A DNA stretch of 64,000 nucleotides from an uncultured Clostridia bacterium (GCA_947626145.1 CANQRB010000001.1:186001-250000), one strand, 5' to 3'. Counted from the stretch's first letter, positions 9,501-17,653 are shown. Notes: generated by a model from the sequence alone, not told the origin. Program-made: numbers and translations.

Positions 9501-9761
9501 ACTGATATATGCAGTTCCGCTGTATGTGCCATTTTTTGATATCCCACCGGGGAAAGCAGCAAATCCGTTGGGGTCAAATACGAGGCCGGTTCCGTTGACA
9601 GTTCCGTTATTTGTCCCAGCTGAGTCATTTGCGTTGCCGTTAAGCGTGTAGTGTGCGATAAGCCCATCCTCCGCCGCGGCGGCCGGCAGTCCGAAGGCCG
9701 GGATCACTGTCAGGGTCATGGTCAGCGCAATAGCTAATGACAGCACTTTTTTGATGTTCAT
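6576..9761 (-). CDS. Large secreted LamG-domain, multi-domain surface protein
   Basis: A 1061-residue exported protein. Residues 1-30 form a classic signal peptide ending 'LPAAAAEDG'. Residues about 32-262 form a LamG/concanavalin-like lectin domain ('GLIAHYTLNGNANDSAG' ... 'GGMADVRIYNKALTAEEV'). Residues about 320-405 are a bacterial Ig-like domain. A second jelly-roll-like segment (about 410-585) and further beta-rich modules follow. The C-terminus is acidic ('ADADAEDADAAQDF'). No catalytic glycosidase motif, LPxTG signal, SLH domain or dockerin is seen, so it is probably a secreted binding or scaffold protein; the ligand is unknown. It has its own consensus promoter, and the 53-residue gene follows in the same transcript. 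The ATG is preceded by AAAGGAGG. Confidence 0.8.
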   Translation of the reverse strand: MNIKKVLSLAIALTMTLTVIPAFGLPAAAAEDGLIAHYTLNGNANDSAGTNNGTVNGTGLVFDPNGFAAFPGGISKNGTYSGTAYISLPNELVKQLTGDYTVSMWVKQDSKYNMDGKAVAFWDIANGTTNRMLLQMTGKLMTVQYRPDRNRIYYEYNNLDATKDKWALVTATFDLTNQKKATVYINGEPLTNGTRGKDSATDQEFDTSTAPSTLTGATILLGHNVWNNGDNPELQGGMADVRIYNKALTAEEVKALLSAKKTLTVSYMAGEVELQKQIVEYFSDEASFTVPETVIYDGIPYNLVGETNRTAKGDTAEVEYEKTKAKATDIKPVDGVTYIEGNEAPLPQKVTLGTDQDGVTLDVDVTWDKTLLETANYGEPVTITGTLDSEYASLGTPEVSVTKLQCDDDALANETITATKGQAGNGASAKMFNPVKGKVVFEFDARFNALGNSTITIAQKGSKTLNGNDNYPIFGGTGDAVSIQVNSEGLNVRTWDGSNGTTVIEKTVTAGNTYHFLISTDTAAQTYDVEIRDETGKVLQNKQGITYRSQLEDYQLDTLVVLDNGSTENAIDVSNFRISWTEGYTEYTVKAQCDGKDIEGFKSYKKKFLNKAAAEKADVPAINNYAVSGAPVVDDAAKTVTFSYISVKTADVFGYMFLSNKLGVEDSDGYACGPLGWGANGRNTVFMTFDAPTVESGKVLASAALNVYYPRVNSTASSEVYKVNVYRIDPAKVVDGQLVADEYTLDNWKEKLGAVRIGGATGIHPSANKFNSYTVDLHECTGDKIVLAIDFEEHDIAVAGASYANSAYKPYIVDEKVVTPPEVPALKAALGWNEGAFTIDYIASDVTAVENAAYGATVVSSDGKTFSGTFTPGENSGIGLTTPNTNLTYVATPTVEFEGAVFKGEPTEKEAIYSLVMTALEKAIADATIEGQINAEQLAAVNSILANGGIFVDENGNLTDEAKKVMTKTDKTITLNKDAFDLGLRFTKDAMTYAVKGEDGNITTPADAIAVTEDTITINDAASAEAVMLALEAVNLEFVPTEMADADAEDADAAQDFIPEL

Positions 9762-9798
9762 ATTTTTCCTCCTTTAAACTTATCTATGGTATGTTGTA

Positions 9799-9827
9799 AT
9801 TATACAATATCCCCTTCTGTATGTCAA
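9799..9827 (-). promoter_or_regulatory. Consensus sigma-A promoter of the LamG gene
   Basis: On the minus strand TTGACA (9827-9822) and TATAAT (9804-9799) are separated by 17 bases, about 38 bases before the ATG. Confidence 0.9.
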
Positions 9828-9876
9828 TACAAATATATCTTGGGTAACAGTTTTTTTGTTATTCCGATCCCAAATT

Positions 9877-9927
9877 AAAAGCATCAACCAGGCGGCGCAA
9901 AAAATACCGCCTTGAATTGATGCTTTT
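9877..9927 (-). terminator. Terminator after the GH16 gene
   Basis: An 11-bp perfect outer stem (AAAAGCATCAA/TTGATGCTTTT) encloses an inner GC-rich AGGCGG/CCGCCT stem. It lies between the GH16-phosphatase gene and the LamG promoter. Confidence 0.75.
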
Positions 9928-9969
9928 AGATATGGATACTTTTTACCACCTGCGCCGTGGGTCAGGGCG

Positions 9970-12039
9970 TTATTTTTCCAAAAATTTATCCTGAAGTGCC
10001 TTCCTCTTCTCATCGGTCAGGCCCAGACAATCCCTTAAATAGTTGTCTATGGAACCGTATTCTTTCTTAACGCTTTCCATGGCGAGCACAAGATATTTTT
10101 CTTCCACTCCCTTTGTGGCCGCTATAAGCTCGGCAGTCTCCTCGGCGTTAAGGCCGTTTGCCTCGGCAATGGCCTTAATTTCCCCGATATCCTTCACATT
10201 GGACTCGTTTGTAAGGAGATAATCCCGCATCACCATTTTTTCATCCGCTCCGAGGGCAAAGAGCAGCAGCGCGGCCGCTATCCCCGTCCTGTCCTTGCCG
10301 TATTCGCCGTGGAATATTATCGTATCGCCTTCTTCCGCGGAGAGAAGGATGTCAAAAAATTTTGCATAAGCGGACTGAACGTGGTCAACAAGCAGCATCC
10401 GTTCGTAACGTTCGGTTATAATACCGTTGCGGGCATAAGCCAGCGCCCTTTTCATATTGTCCCCGTCCTCGGGTTCTATTTCTCCGAGCTTAATAGACGT
10501 ATCCATAGTAAATATATTTCCGCCATATATCGGAACGGAGAAATACTGTGCGCCGGGTATTTCCACATCGGGATCGTCCGACGACTCTTTTTCAGAGCGG
10601 AGATCTATTATATACTTAAGCCCGTACTGTTCAGCAAGAGTTTTTGTGTCCCTCGTGCTGAGCCATGAGAGCATGGCCCCGCGAAAAAGCACATTTTCTT
10701 TGACCCTCCGTCCTTCCGCGCAGGGATAGCCGCCGAGCTGACGGACGTTGTCGGCGGACTTGATGTTTATCGCCTGAGTCTTTGCCGTGTAGTTTTCGGG
10801 TCGGGCCGCGGAATTTCTAATCGTTACCGCCTGAGCTTCATTGTCCCACGATACATCAAGATTGAAGCTTTCCGCTACAAAGCGAATGGGCAGCATGGTT
10901 TTTCCGCCAATAATGACTGGAGCGGCGTCAAGCGCCTGAGCCTTATCATTGAGATAGGCCGTTGTGCTTCCTATTTGAAGCTTAACCGTGTCCTCTCCAC
11001 GGCTCAGGGTCACGGTCCGGGTGTCGCCGTCCCAAAGAACCGTTCCGCCTATTTCCTCAACTACGGCACGTACCGGCAGAAAGGTCCTGCCGTCCACAAT
11101 GACAGGCGTTGTGCCCTGGGAGTCCACGGGTTTATCCACTCCGTTCACCGTCATAACCGGATTGTCGATCTGAAGCCTGATGTCAACAGCTCTCTCGGCC
11201 CTGACATCAGCATTGTTGTGCGGATTAGTGTCCCATACGCGCACATAATCCACTTCCATCTGTGCGGGCAGCTCCGCTATCGCCTCTTCCGTTCCTCCTC
11301 CGGCCCAGTAAGAGGCCTCCATCGACAGGATTATAGTCCCGTCCAGCGGACAGATGCCGCCGCCCTGCGAGCGCCATGTTTCCTTTCCGTCCACATAAAA
11401 GATATAATCGGTCATGGTACGCCAAAGGCCGAAGGTGTGGAACTTGCCGTCGTAAATGTCCAAATTGGAATGAGTTCGATCATCTTTTTTTGTATTTGAT
11501 CCGTAGCCGTCCCAATGAACGGCGTGATTGCAGTAGCCGCCGTCCCCGCCGATGCTTTCTATGATATCAAGCTCTATGCCGTCCTCGCTGCTGTTGTCCT
11601 CCGCAAGGACATCGCCCACCATCATCCAAAAGGCGCCCCAAATTCCGCGTGCGGTAGGAAAACGGATTGACGCTTCGTAGTATCCGTATCCGTTAAAGCT
11701 GCTGCCGGTCGAATATACCGCTCCGGACAGAACGCTGTTTTTTTCCTCGTCCCATTTTGCGCCCAGGATCAAGCATCCGTTTCCGTCGAGATACGACATT
11801 GAATTGCTCCAGTAATCTATGCCGTCGGAGCGGGGCATCTCAGGGCAACGCTGCCACTTGCTGTAATCGAGATCGTCTCCGTCAAAATTATCCTCAAACA
11901 AAACCGTCGCCGCCGCGGCCTGTACTTCGGGCTCATTTTGAGCCTCCTCAGCTCCGCAGCCTGTAACCATAGTACCGAACACGATAACAACGCTCAATAT
12001 AAAACAAATCGTTTTTTTGCTCCAGCCCCTAAACGACAT
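9970..12039 (-). CDS. Lipoprotein: GH16 glucanase + copper-amine-oxidase-like stalk + phosphatase-like domain with missing Cys
   Basis: A 689-residue exported lipoprotein with a lipobox ending at Cys28 ('MVTGC'). Residues 45-272 are a family 16 glycoside hydrolase with an intact catalytic signature E156-L-D158-I-I-E161, predicting endo-action on beta-1,3/1,4-glucans or related galactans. Residues 290-410 form two repeats of the copper amine oxidase N-terminal-like stalk domain ('FLPVRAVVEEIGGTVLWD', 'MLPIRFVAESFNLDVSWD'). Residues 425-689 match the tyrosine phosphatase family with the HCxxGKDRTG loop, but here the loop reads H577-G-E-Y-G-K-D-R-T-G: the nucleophile Cys is replaced by Gly578. 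The phosphatase part is therefore predicted inactive as a phosphatase and may bind a ligand instead. The ATG follows GGAGG. Confidence 0.88.
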   Translation of the reverse strand: MSFRGWSKKTICFILSVVIVFGTMVTGCGAEEAQNEPEVQAAAATVLFEDNFDGDDLDYSKWQRCPEMPRSDGIDYWSNSMSYLDGNGCLILGAKWDEEKNSVLSGAVYSTGSSFNGYGYYEASIRFPTARGIWGAFWMMVGDVLAEDNSSEDGIELDIIESIGGDGGYCNHAVHWDGYGSNTKKDDRTHSNLDIYDGKFHTFGLWRTMTDYIFYVDGKETWRSQGGGICPLDGTIILSMEASYWAGGGTEEAIAELPAQMEVDYVRVWDTNPHNNADVRAERAVDIRLQIDNPVMTVNGVDKPVDSQGTTPVIVDGRTFLPVRAVVEEIGGTVLWDGDTRTVTLSRGEDTVKLQIGSTTAYLNDKAQALDAAPVIIGGKTMLPIRFVAESFNLDVSWDNEAQAVTIRNSAARPENYTAKTQAINIKSADNVRQLGGYPCAEGRRVKENVLFRGAMLSWLSTRDTKTLAEQYGLKYIIDLRSEKESSDDPDVEIPGAQYFSVPIYGGNIFTMDTSIKLGEIEPEDGDNMKRALAYARNGIITERYERMLLVDHVQSAYAKFFDILLSAEEGDTIIFHGEYGKDRTGIAAALLLFALGADEKMVMRDYLLTNESNVKDIGEIKAIAEANGLNAEETAELIAATKGVEEKYLVLAMESVKKEYGSIDNYLRDCLGLTDEKRKALQDKFLEK

Positions 12040-12112
12040 TACAATACCTCCATATTTGTGACAACATTAACTATACCGAGCTGCGATATTTCACATTACA
12101 ACCCAATTTGGT

Positions 12113-12141
12113 ATTATAACACGGAATTGAAATTTTGTCTA
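12113..12141 (-). promoter_or_regulatory. Sigma-A promoter of the GH16 lipoprotein gene
   Basis: TAGACA (12141-12136) and TATAAT (12118-12113) on the minus strand have a 17-base spacer, giving a leader of about 70 bases. Confidence 0.75.
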
Positions 12142-12240
12142 TCCCAAAACCAAAGAATTTACAAAAAAATAAGGTAAATTCAAAACAGGCCGTGGAAGGC
12201 ACCCAAGTGAACGGGCAAAATCTAATGCTGTATTAACGTA

Positions 12241-12268
12241 GAAAATTCGCTCTTACGAGCGAATTTTC
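12241..12268 (-). terminator. Terminator overlapping the 3' end of the S-component-like gene
   Basis: 12-bp perfect stem GAAAATTCGCTC/GAGCGAATTTTC with a 4-nt loop. The upstream arm lies inside the last codons of the gene ending at 12253 and the loop contains its stop codon. Confidence 0.7.
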
Positions 12269-12873
12269 GTGTTTTTAAACGGAGAGCCCCAAGTCGTGGC
12301 GCTTATATGAGTCACATTTTTCATACTTTCCGGCAAAAGCATATAAACAACGGGAATGACTATACACATCACCGCTGTGTCAACCAGCTTCAGCGCTCCG
12401 GCCGAAACGGCGTAAGCAAAGAAGTTTGGCACGCCGGCCGAAATCATTTTTCCGTAGACCATAAGCTCCCATCCGCTGCTTGGAAGACTGTTGCGCCAGA
12501 TAGATATTACGGCTGACAAAACGGCCGACACCGTCACATAGCTCAAGGCCGCCAGCGGAAGCCGCTTCCATGATATTTTTCCGTCTTTTCTCAGCATAAT
12601 TCCGAAAATCAAGGCACACGACGCCGTTATGGCGTAGTAAATTATGGTGTCGCTCATATAGACCGCGCTTGACTCAAAAAGGTTGGTGGCATATCCGATA
12701 ATAAGTCCCGCCGCGGGCTCAAGCGTTACCGCGGCGACCGCTGTACCCACGGTGTCAAGCCACATAGGCAGCTTAAGTATGTGAGCGATCCAATAAAGGC
12801 CAATATTCAGGCCGAGACCGATGAGCATGACGACTGCGTATTTTATTATCATTTTCTTCTTGCTGTCATTCAT
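12253..12873 (-). CDS. Integral membrane protein resembling ECF-transporter S components
   Basis: About 206 residues with five to six hydrophobic segments. The segment 'LDTVGTAVAAVTLEPAAGLI' followed by 'GYATNL' resembles the glycine/alanine-rich second helix of ECF-type vitamin S components and of the related membrane sensor modules. No substrate can be predicted, and no ECF A/T genes are nearby. It starts at an ATG that overlaps the end of the K+ channel gene by 8 bases and is last in the leftward cluster. The terminator hairpin reaches into its final codons. A longer upstream start exists but would overlap the channel gene more and adds only a charged stretch. Confidence 0.6.
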   Translation of the reverse strand: MNDSKKKMIIKYAVVMLIGLGLNIGLYWIAHILKLPMWLDTVGTAVAAVTLEPAAGLIIGYATNLFESSAVYMSDTIIYYAITASCALIFGIMLRKDGKISWKRLPLAALSYVTVSAVLSAVISIWRNSLPSSGWELMVYGKMISAGVPNFFAYAVSAGALKLVDTAVMCIVIPVVYMLLPESMKNVTHISATTWGSPFKNTKIRS

Positions 12874-13591
12874 TTCCTTCAGCCTCTCTTTCCTTCTCTT
12901 TTTCCTCAGAGGCAAGCTCGTCCATGAAGCCGGCCGTCACGACGCCCGCCGGCATGGCTATAATGGCGATGCCGAAGAACGAGGAAACCATACTTATGAT
13001 CTGACCTATATCCGATGTGGGATATATATCGCCGTAGCCCACCGTCGTAAGCGCGGTGGTCGCCCAATATAGGGCGTCGAAAAACGTGGGGAAATTATCG
13101 GCAGGCTCATAAATAAACATGACAAGGGCCGAAATAAAGATATAGGCTACGGCTATCAAGAGTACCGACGCCAGAGTTCGCCCCTGTTTGCGGAAAACGT
13201 TGACCACCATGCGGAAGCTCTTTGAATACTGCAAAAGCTTAACAAGACGCAATACCCTCAAAATCATGAAGCTCGAGGGAAGAAGCCCAAGGGTTGGCAG
13301 CAGGCCCGCTATATCCATCAACGCCAGCGGCGTGAAGGGATAGATGAAGAAAGCCCAAATCGAGTTGTTCTTCATGTTCATGTCATACGTCATCCAGCGA
13401 AGTATATAGTCAAAAAACAGTATATATACCGCAACCGACTCCAAGGCCCGGAATATCGGAGCGGAATTGTCCCTGAACATCATGGGAACGACGCTTATTA
13501 CAGCCACGATCATTATGAACCAGTCGTAAAACAGACCGTCGCGCCGATGAGAGTCGCTGTTATGCAGCAATCTGTAAATATATCTTCTCAT
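12866..13591 (-). CDS. Voltage-gated-type potassium channel
   Basis: A 241-residue six-TM channel. The K+ selectivity filter TTVGYGD is at residues 182-188 between the pore helix ('FFDALYWATTALT') and the last TM helix. Residues 110-130 ('MILRVLRLVKLLQYSKSFR') form an arginine/lysine-rich S4-like helix, so the channel is probably voltage-sensing (KvAP/Kch-like). The C-terminus is a short charged coil without an RCK or cyclic-nucleotide domain. It overlaps the preceding 155-residue gene by 4 bases and the following membrane protein gene by 8, so the three are translationally coupled. Confidence 0.9.
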   Translation of the reverse strand: MRRYIYRLLHNSDSHRRDGLFYDWFIMIVAVISVVPMMFRDNSAPIFRALESVAVYILFFDYILRWMTYDMNMKNNSIWAFFIYPFTPLALMDIAGLLPTLGLLPSSFMILRVLRLVKLLQYSKSFRMVVNVFRKQGRTLASVLLIAVAYIFISALVMFIYEPADNFPTFFDALYWATTALTTVGYGDIYPTSDIGQIISMVSSFFGIAIIAMPAGVVTAGFMDELASEEKEKEREAEGNE

Positions 13592-14055
13592 TTTTCATTC
13601 ACCGTCTTTTGATTATCTTCTTTTCCGTCATCCTCTATCACGGCAACCGGCACATTCTTATCAATGGAAAGATAGTCCGCCACTGATTGAGGCATGAACC
13701 GCAGCACCAACAGCACAAGGCCGAGAATAATGGCCTTATCCAAAATGCTGGCAGAAACGTAAGCCGCCACGCTGGCTATAACGCGGAAATAGCTGCTTCG
13801 CATATTAATTTCACGAATGCTTTCGAGATAAGTGCCGGTGTTGACCCATGTCGCGTTCTTTGATCTGGCGAGAAAGACGGGATTGTTGGCTTCGGTGTCA
13901 TTAAGGGCCCTTTGCCAGTACATCTCCTCTCCGGTCTTGTCGTTGTACAGACTGTGGGTGGCGTAGCAAATATATCCGCCGCCCAGAAATACTACCGCAA
14001 TGAACCACAGCAGGAGCTTTTTAATCTGCCACCTTTTAAAGTTCATTTTATTCAT
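13588..14055 (-). CDS. Two-TM membrane protein of unknown function next to a K+ channel
   Basis: A 155-residue protein that I do not recognise. It has one hydrophobic segment at residues 13-31 and a second at about 104-117, with a roughly 70-residue loop that should face outside ('YWQRALNDTEANNPVFLARS' and onward) and a short charged cytoplasmic tail ending 'KEDNQKTVNEK'. Its stop overlaps the start codon of the channel gene (ATGA), so it may be an accessory subunit; that is inference from coupling only. The start has a GGTGAG ribosome site. 86 bases separate it from the upstream ATPase gene. Confidence 0.7.
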   Translation of the reverse strand: MNKMNFKRWQIKKLLLWFIAVVFLGGGYICYATHSLYNDKTGEEMYWQRALNDTEANNPVFLARSKNATWVNTGTYLESIREINMRSSYFRVIASVAAYVSASILDKAIILGLVLLVLRFMPQSVADYLSIDKNVPVAVIEDDGKEDNQKTVNEK

Positions 14056-14141
14056 GGCTAATTCTCACCTTTTATCACTAAGTCTGAAAATAAAAGTCAT
14101 TCCGCGCCTATAACTTAAGCTTCGCGTGTATCAGACCGCGG

Positions 14142-15734
14142 TCACCACTTCAGGTTTCCGAAAATTCCTCTCAATATCTTGCGGCTGACCTCACGGCCTA
14201 CCTGCGAAAGGGCGCTGTTGGCGACCTTGTTCACAATGGCAAATTTCTTTTTGCGCTCTTTTTCAAGCTTGGCCTCCTCGCGCTCCTTTTCCCGTCTGGC
14301 ACGGTCCTCCTCGCGCTCGGCCTCCCTGCGTTCACGGGCCTCTTCCTTTTCACGGGCGATGCGCTCCTTCTCGGCCTCTTTTTCGGCCTTGATGCGCTCC
14401 TTTTCTGCCTCGGCGGCGGCTTCCTCCGCCTCCCGCTCCTCTCGGGCTTCCGCAAGTTCTTCATAAGCCGAACGGTTGTCAACGGCGTCCTTATACTTCA
14501 GGCACAGCTCGGAGCTGTTCACCAGCTTTTGACGCAGGTCGTCGCCGCAGGGGCCCATAAAGCTCTGGGGCGGCAGGATAAAGGCCCGCTGCACAACGGA
14601 GGGCGCGCCGTCTTCATCAAGGAAGGACACAAGCGCCTCGCCGGTGCCAAGAACTGAAATCGCCTCCTCGGTGTCAAAGGCCGGATTGGCACGGAACGTC
14701 TGAGCGGCTACCTTTACGGCCTTCTGCTCGGAGGGGGTGAAGGCCCTCAGTGCGTGCTGGATGCGGTTACCCAGCTGGGCAAGTATGGACTCGGGAATAT
14801 CCGCCGGACTTTGAGTGATGAAGTAAATTCCAACGCCCTTGGAGCGTATCAGCCGTATAACCTGCTCGATTTTATCCAGCAGAGCCTTGGGCGCGTCCTT
14901 AAATAAAAGATGAGCCTCGTCGAAAAAGAATGTCATTCTGGGCTTGTCCAGATCGCCAACCTCGGGGAGCGTCTCATAAAGATCAGTGAGCAGCCACAGC
15001 AGGAAGGTGGAATACATAAGCGGGTGATTGGCCAGCTTTACACAGTCGAGGACATTGATTATCCCGCGGCTGTCGGATGTGGTCCTTATCCAGTCCTTAA
15101 TGTCAAGCTCCGGTTCGCCGAAGAAGATGTCGCCGCCGTCGTTTTCAAGGGACAGCATGGCCCGTGTTATAGCGCCGACGCTCTGGGAGGACACGTTTCC
15201 GTATTCGGCCTGAATTTCCTTTGCGTTCTCGGACACGTAGTTCAGCATGGCCCGCAGATCTTTCATATCGATAAGCAGAAGGTTTTTGTCATCGGCCACG
15301 CGGAAGGCGATTTCAAGCACGCCCTCCTGAGTGGGATTTAGATCCATCAGCCGGGCCAGCAGGGTAGGGCCCATGTGTGACACGGTCGTCCTGACCGGTA
15401 TGCCCTTTTCGCCGTACACGTCCCAGAACATGACCGGGAAATCCTTATATTCAAAGCCCTCAGTCACATTACATTTTTCCAGCTGCTCCGTGACATGCTT
15501 ATTTTCCTCGCCCATTTTGGCGATACCGCAGACGTCGCCCTTGATGTCCACCATGAACACCGGCGAACCGACCATGCTCAGGGTCTCGGCCATAACCTTA
15601 AGGCTTATTGTCTTACCTGTACCGGTTGCTCCGGCAATAAGGCCGTGGCGGTTGACCATTTCGGGCCTGAGCATAATGGGCTCTCTGGGCTCCTCGCCGG
15701 TGGCTATCCAAAGCTTTCCTTCTCTTGTATACAT
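14142..15734 (-). CDS. HerA-like ATPase, DUF853/YjgR family
   Basis: A 530-residue P-loop ATPase. Walker A is GATGTGKT (residues 35-42), a Walker B-like 'MTFFFDEAHLLF' is near residue 265, and 'GIYFITQSPADIPESILAQL' is the sensor region typical of the DUF853/HerA-FtsK clade. The domain from residue 1 to about 410 is followed by a roughly 75-residue Glu/Arg/Lys-rich coiled coil and a short hydrophobic C-terminal tail. HerA-type ATPases are hexameric motors acting on DNA; the role of the YjgR branch is not established. The gene starts 14 bases after the C11 peptidase gene with a strong AAAGGAGG site, so the two are probably co-transcribed. Confidence 0.9.
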   Translation of the reverse strand: MYTREGKLWIATGEEPREPIMLRPEMVNRHGLIAGATGTGKTISLKVMAETLSMVGSPVFMVDIKGDVCGIAKMGEENKHVTEQLEKCNVTEGFEYKDFPVMFWDVYGEKGIPVRTTVSHMGPTLLARLMDLNPTQEGVLEIAFRVADDKNLLLIDMKDLRAMLNYVSENAKEIQAEYGNVSSQSVGAITRAMLSLENDGGDIFFGEPELDIKDWIRTTSDSRGIINVLDCVKLANHPLMYSTFLLWLLTDLYETLPEVGDLDKPRMTFFFDEAHLLFKDAPKALLDKIEQVIRLIRSKGVGIYFITQSPADIPESILAQLGNRIQHALRAFTPSEQKAVKVAAQTFRANPAFDTEEAISVLGTGEALVSFLDEDGAPSVVQRAFILPPQSFMGPCGDDLRQKLVNSSELCLKYKDAVDNRSAYEELAEAREEREAEEAAAEAEKERIKAEKEAEKERIAREKEEARERREAEREEDRARREKEREEAKLEKERKKKFAIVNKVANSALSQVGREVSRKILRGIFGNLKW

Positions 15735-15748
15735 TCTTTTTTCCTCCT

Positions 15749-17602
15749 TTATATAGTGGGTGTCCAGTAGACGTTGTTGTATATATCGGTCAGACGGAAC
15801 AGAGCCTTGCAGCCTGCGTCAACGGTAACGGAGCCGATCTCGGGCTCGCCGTATACGGTGTACTGTTCGCCAAGATAATAGCTGTCAATATACTCGCCGT
15901 CATAGGTGTAGTAATCACACAGGAAATCTATCCTGTCTCCGTCCTGAAGCTCAATAAGTCCCTTTGCCACGGTGTCGGCGCTGCCGCCGTAATCGGGCTG
16001 GGCCCCAAGAACGCTTCCGTAGGGGTTATCGTCGGTAAATTCAAGAATTAAATTCACCAGCTCACCGTTGAGCATGGCGGGCACGCGGCCCCTGATGGTA
16101 TACTCTCCGTCGCCGTGGGATTCGGCGGAAATCATATAGTAACTTACGGCCTGTCCGTCGATAGACAGCCATGTTCCGTCGTATTCGGCGATTAGATTGC
16201 CGTCGTCGTCAAAGGACGCCGAGTTGTCCATGCCAAGGTCTATATAGCCATCGCCGTCGTCCATAAACACGCTCAGCTCCACGTTCTGCACAAGCTCCCA
16301 CTGATCCTCTTCAAGGCTGAGCACACGGTCACCGTCACGGTTTTCGGTGAATATAAGGGCTTCCTCGTCCAACATATTTTTAGCGTAATAGTCCGCGCTG
16401 TCAGTTATCATCTTTCCGTCTATCCAGCCGGTGTCCATGCCGGAGGTAAAGCCGGAAAGCATACTCAAATCGCCGCCGCCCAAAAGCGAACTGAGGAGGC
16501 TGCCAATGGCGCCGCTGCCGCCGGGCTGCTGGATCTGCGCTCCCGAACCCATGAGCTGACCCAAAAGGTCGGTGAGTGATCCGGACTGACCGCCGGCGGC
16601 CATCTGTCCGCCCAGCTGAAGGCTGGCAAAGGTACGGATGCACTCGCTGTATTCCTCATCCATATCAATTTTATCGTAGGTGGAAATCATTCCGCCCACC
16701 TTTGAAGGATTTGCGTATGGAAAGTAGATGGAAATACCCTGAGAATTGTTCATTCCTCTTCCGGTACGGTTATAAACCACGCCTGTTTTGAGGGCCTTTG
16801 CCAGATCTTCGCCCTCCATGGTACCCATACGGTTCGCAAGATCAATAAGATCCACCTGATCGATGTGTACCGACTGTGCAAATTCCCTGACGCCGCTGCG
16901 GGCATTGGAAACCGTGGCGTAATCTCCGTCCTTTATAAGCTTTGAAACGCTCTTCGCGAAGTCCGCAAGCCGGCCCTCGGAGGCTTCCTTTATCTGAGCC
17001 AGATCAATCACTGAAAGAGTAGTCTGGCCCTGAGGCGTTTTGTCAACAAAGGTGTCGGCAATTATCTTGCCGATTTCCGGCGTACTTAGAGAGGTGTTTT
17101 CCGACACAGCGTTGAGCCAATCCGTGTAATACCAGCCAGAGCCGGGCTCGTTCTCCTCCGAGGCTATCATGTAATCGGCGTATTCCTCAAGGGTGAGGCC
17201 CGTTTCAAGAGTTGCCATCAGGCAGGCGTCAAAGCCTATAAAATCAAAGGTGCAGCTGCCGTCGTCCAGCGCTCTCTCAATCTTGTCAAGGGTCATTGAG
17301 CCGCTGTTCGGGTAATTCATATCATAGCCGTAGCCGCCGGTGGAGCCGCCGCCGTGATCCCAGAGGATAAGCTCGTACCGGTCGGCGGGGTAGTTCTGCT
17401 TGCAGTAGCGAATAAATTCGGAAAGAGTGTTCGGGTCAGTCATTGGCTTCGATCCAAGTTTCGGAACCAGACACTGGAGACCTCCGTCGGTAACCTTGTA
17501 TATCTGATTGGTGCTGGCGCTGACGACGTTGTTCTGCCATTTTGCGGCGCCGCCGGTTTCTATTATCAGGTTCACCCTGTCGCTCAGCCGAGCCCGGAGC
17601 AT
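15749..17602 (-). CDS. Clostripain family (C11) peptidase, catalytic part downstream of an in-frame TGA
   Basis: This part carries the C11 caspase-like fold: catalytic His in 'ELILWDHGGG' and catalytic Cys in 'IGFDACLMATLE' (about residues 307 and 351 of the joined protein). A flexible Gly/Leu-rich stretch and a roughly 200-residue beta-rich C-terminal domain follow. The first 17 codons of the peptidase fold lie upstream of the ATG used here, in frame, back to a TGA at 17654-17656; beyond that TGA the same frame continues as the N-terminal part (17654-18274). The ATG at 17602 has AGGAG immediately adjacent with almost no spacing and would drop the first strand of the fold, so independent initiation is doubtful. 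Read together the gene would be 841 codons plus stop. Confidence 0.8.
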   Translation of the reverse strand: MLRARLSDRVNLIIETGGAAKWQNNVVSASTNQIYKVTDGGLQCLVPKLGSKPMTDPNTLSEFIRYCKQNYPADRYELILWDHGGGSTGGYGYDMNYPNSGSMTLDKIERALDDGSCTFDFIGFDACLMATLETGLTLEEYADYMIASEENEPGSGWYYTDWLNAVSENTSLSTPEIGKIIADTFVDKTPQGQTTLSVIDLAQIKEASEGRLADFAKSVSKLIKDGDYATVSNARSGVREFAQSVHIDQVDLIDLANRMGTMEGEDLAKALKTGVVYNRTGRGMNNSQGISIYFPYANPSKVGGMISTYDKIDMDEEYSECIRTFASLQLGGQMAAGGQSGSLTDLLGQLMGSGAQIQQPGGSGAIGSLLSSLLGGGDLSMLSGFTSGMDTGWIDGKMITDSADYYAKNMLDEEALIFTENRDGDRVLSLEEDQWELVQNVELSVFMDDGDGYIDLGMDNSASFDDDGNLIAEYDGTWLSIDGQAVSYYMISAESHGDGEYTIRGRVPAMLNGELVNLILEFTDDNPYGSVLGAQPDYGGSADTVAKGLIELQDGDRIDFLCDYYTYDGEYIDSYYLGEQYTVYGEPEIGSVTVDAGCKALFRLTDIYNNVYWTPTI

Positions 17603-17653
17603 CTCCTGAAGGTCGGCGGTTGCCGCGCCTCCCTTGGCCTCAAGGTCTGTGCC

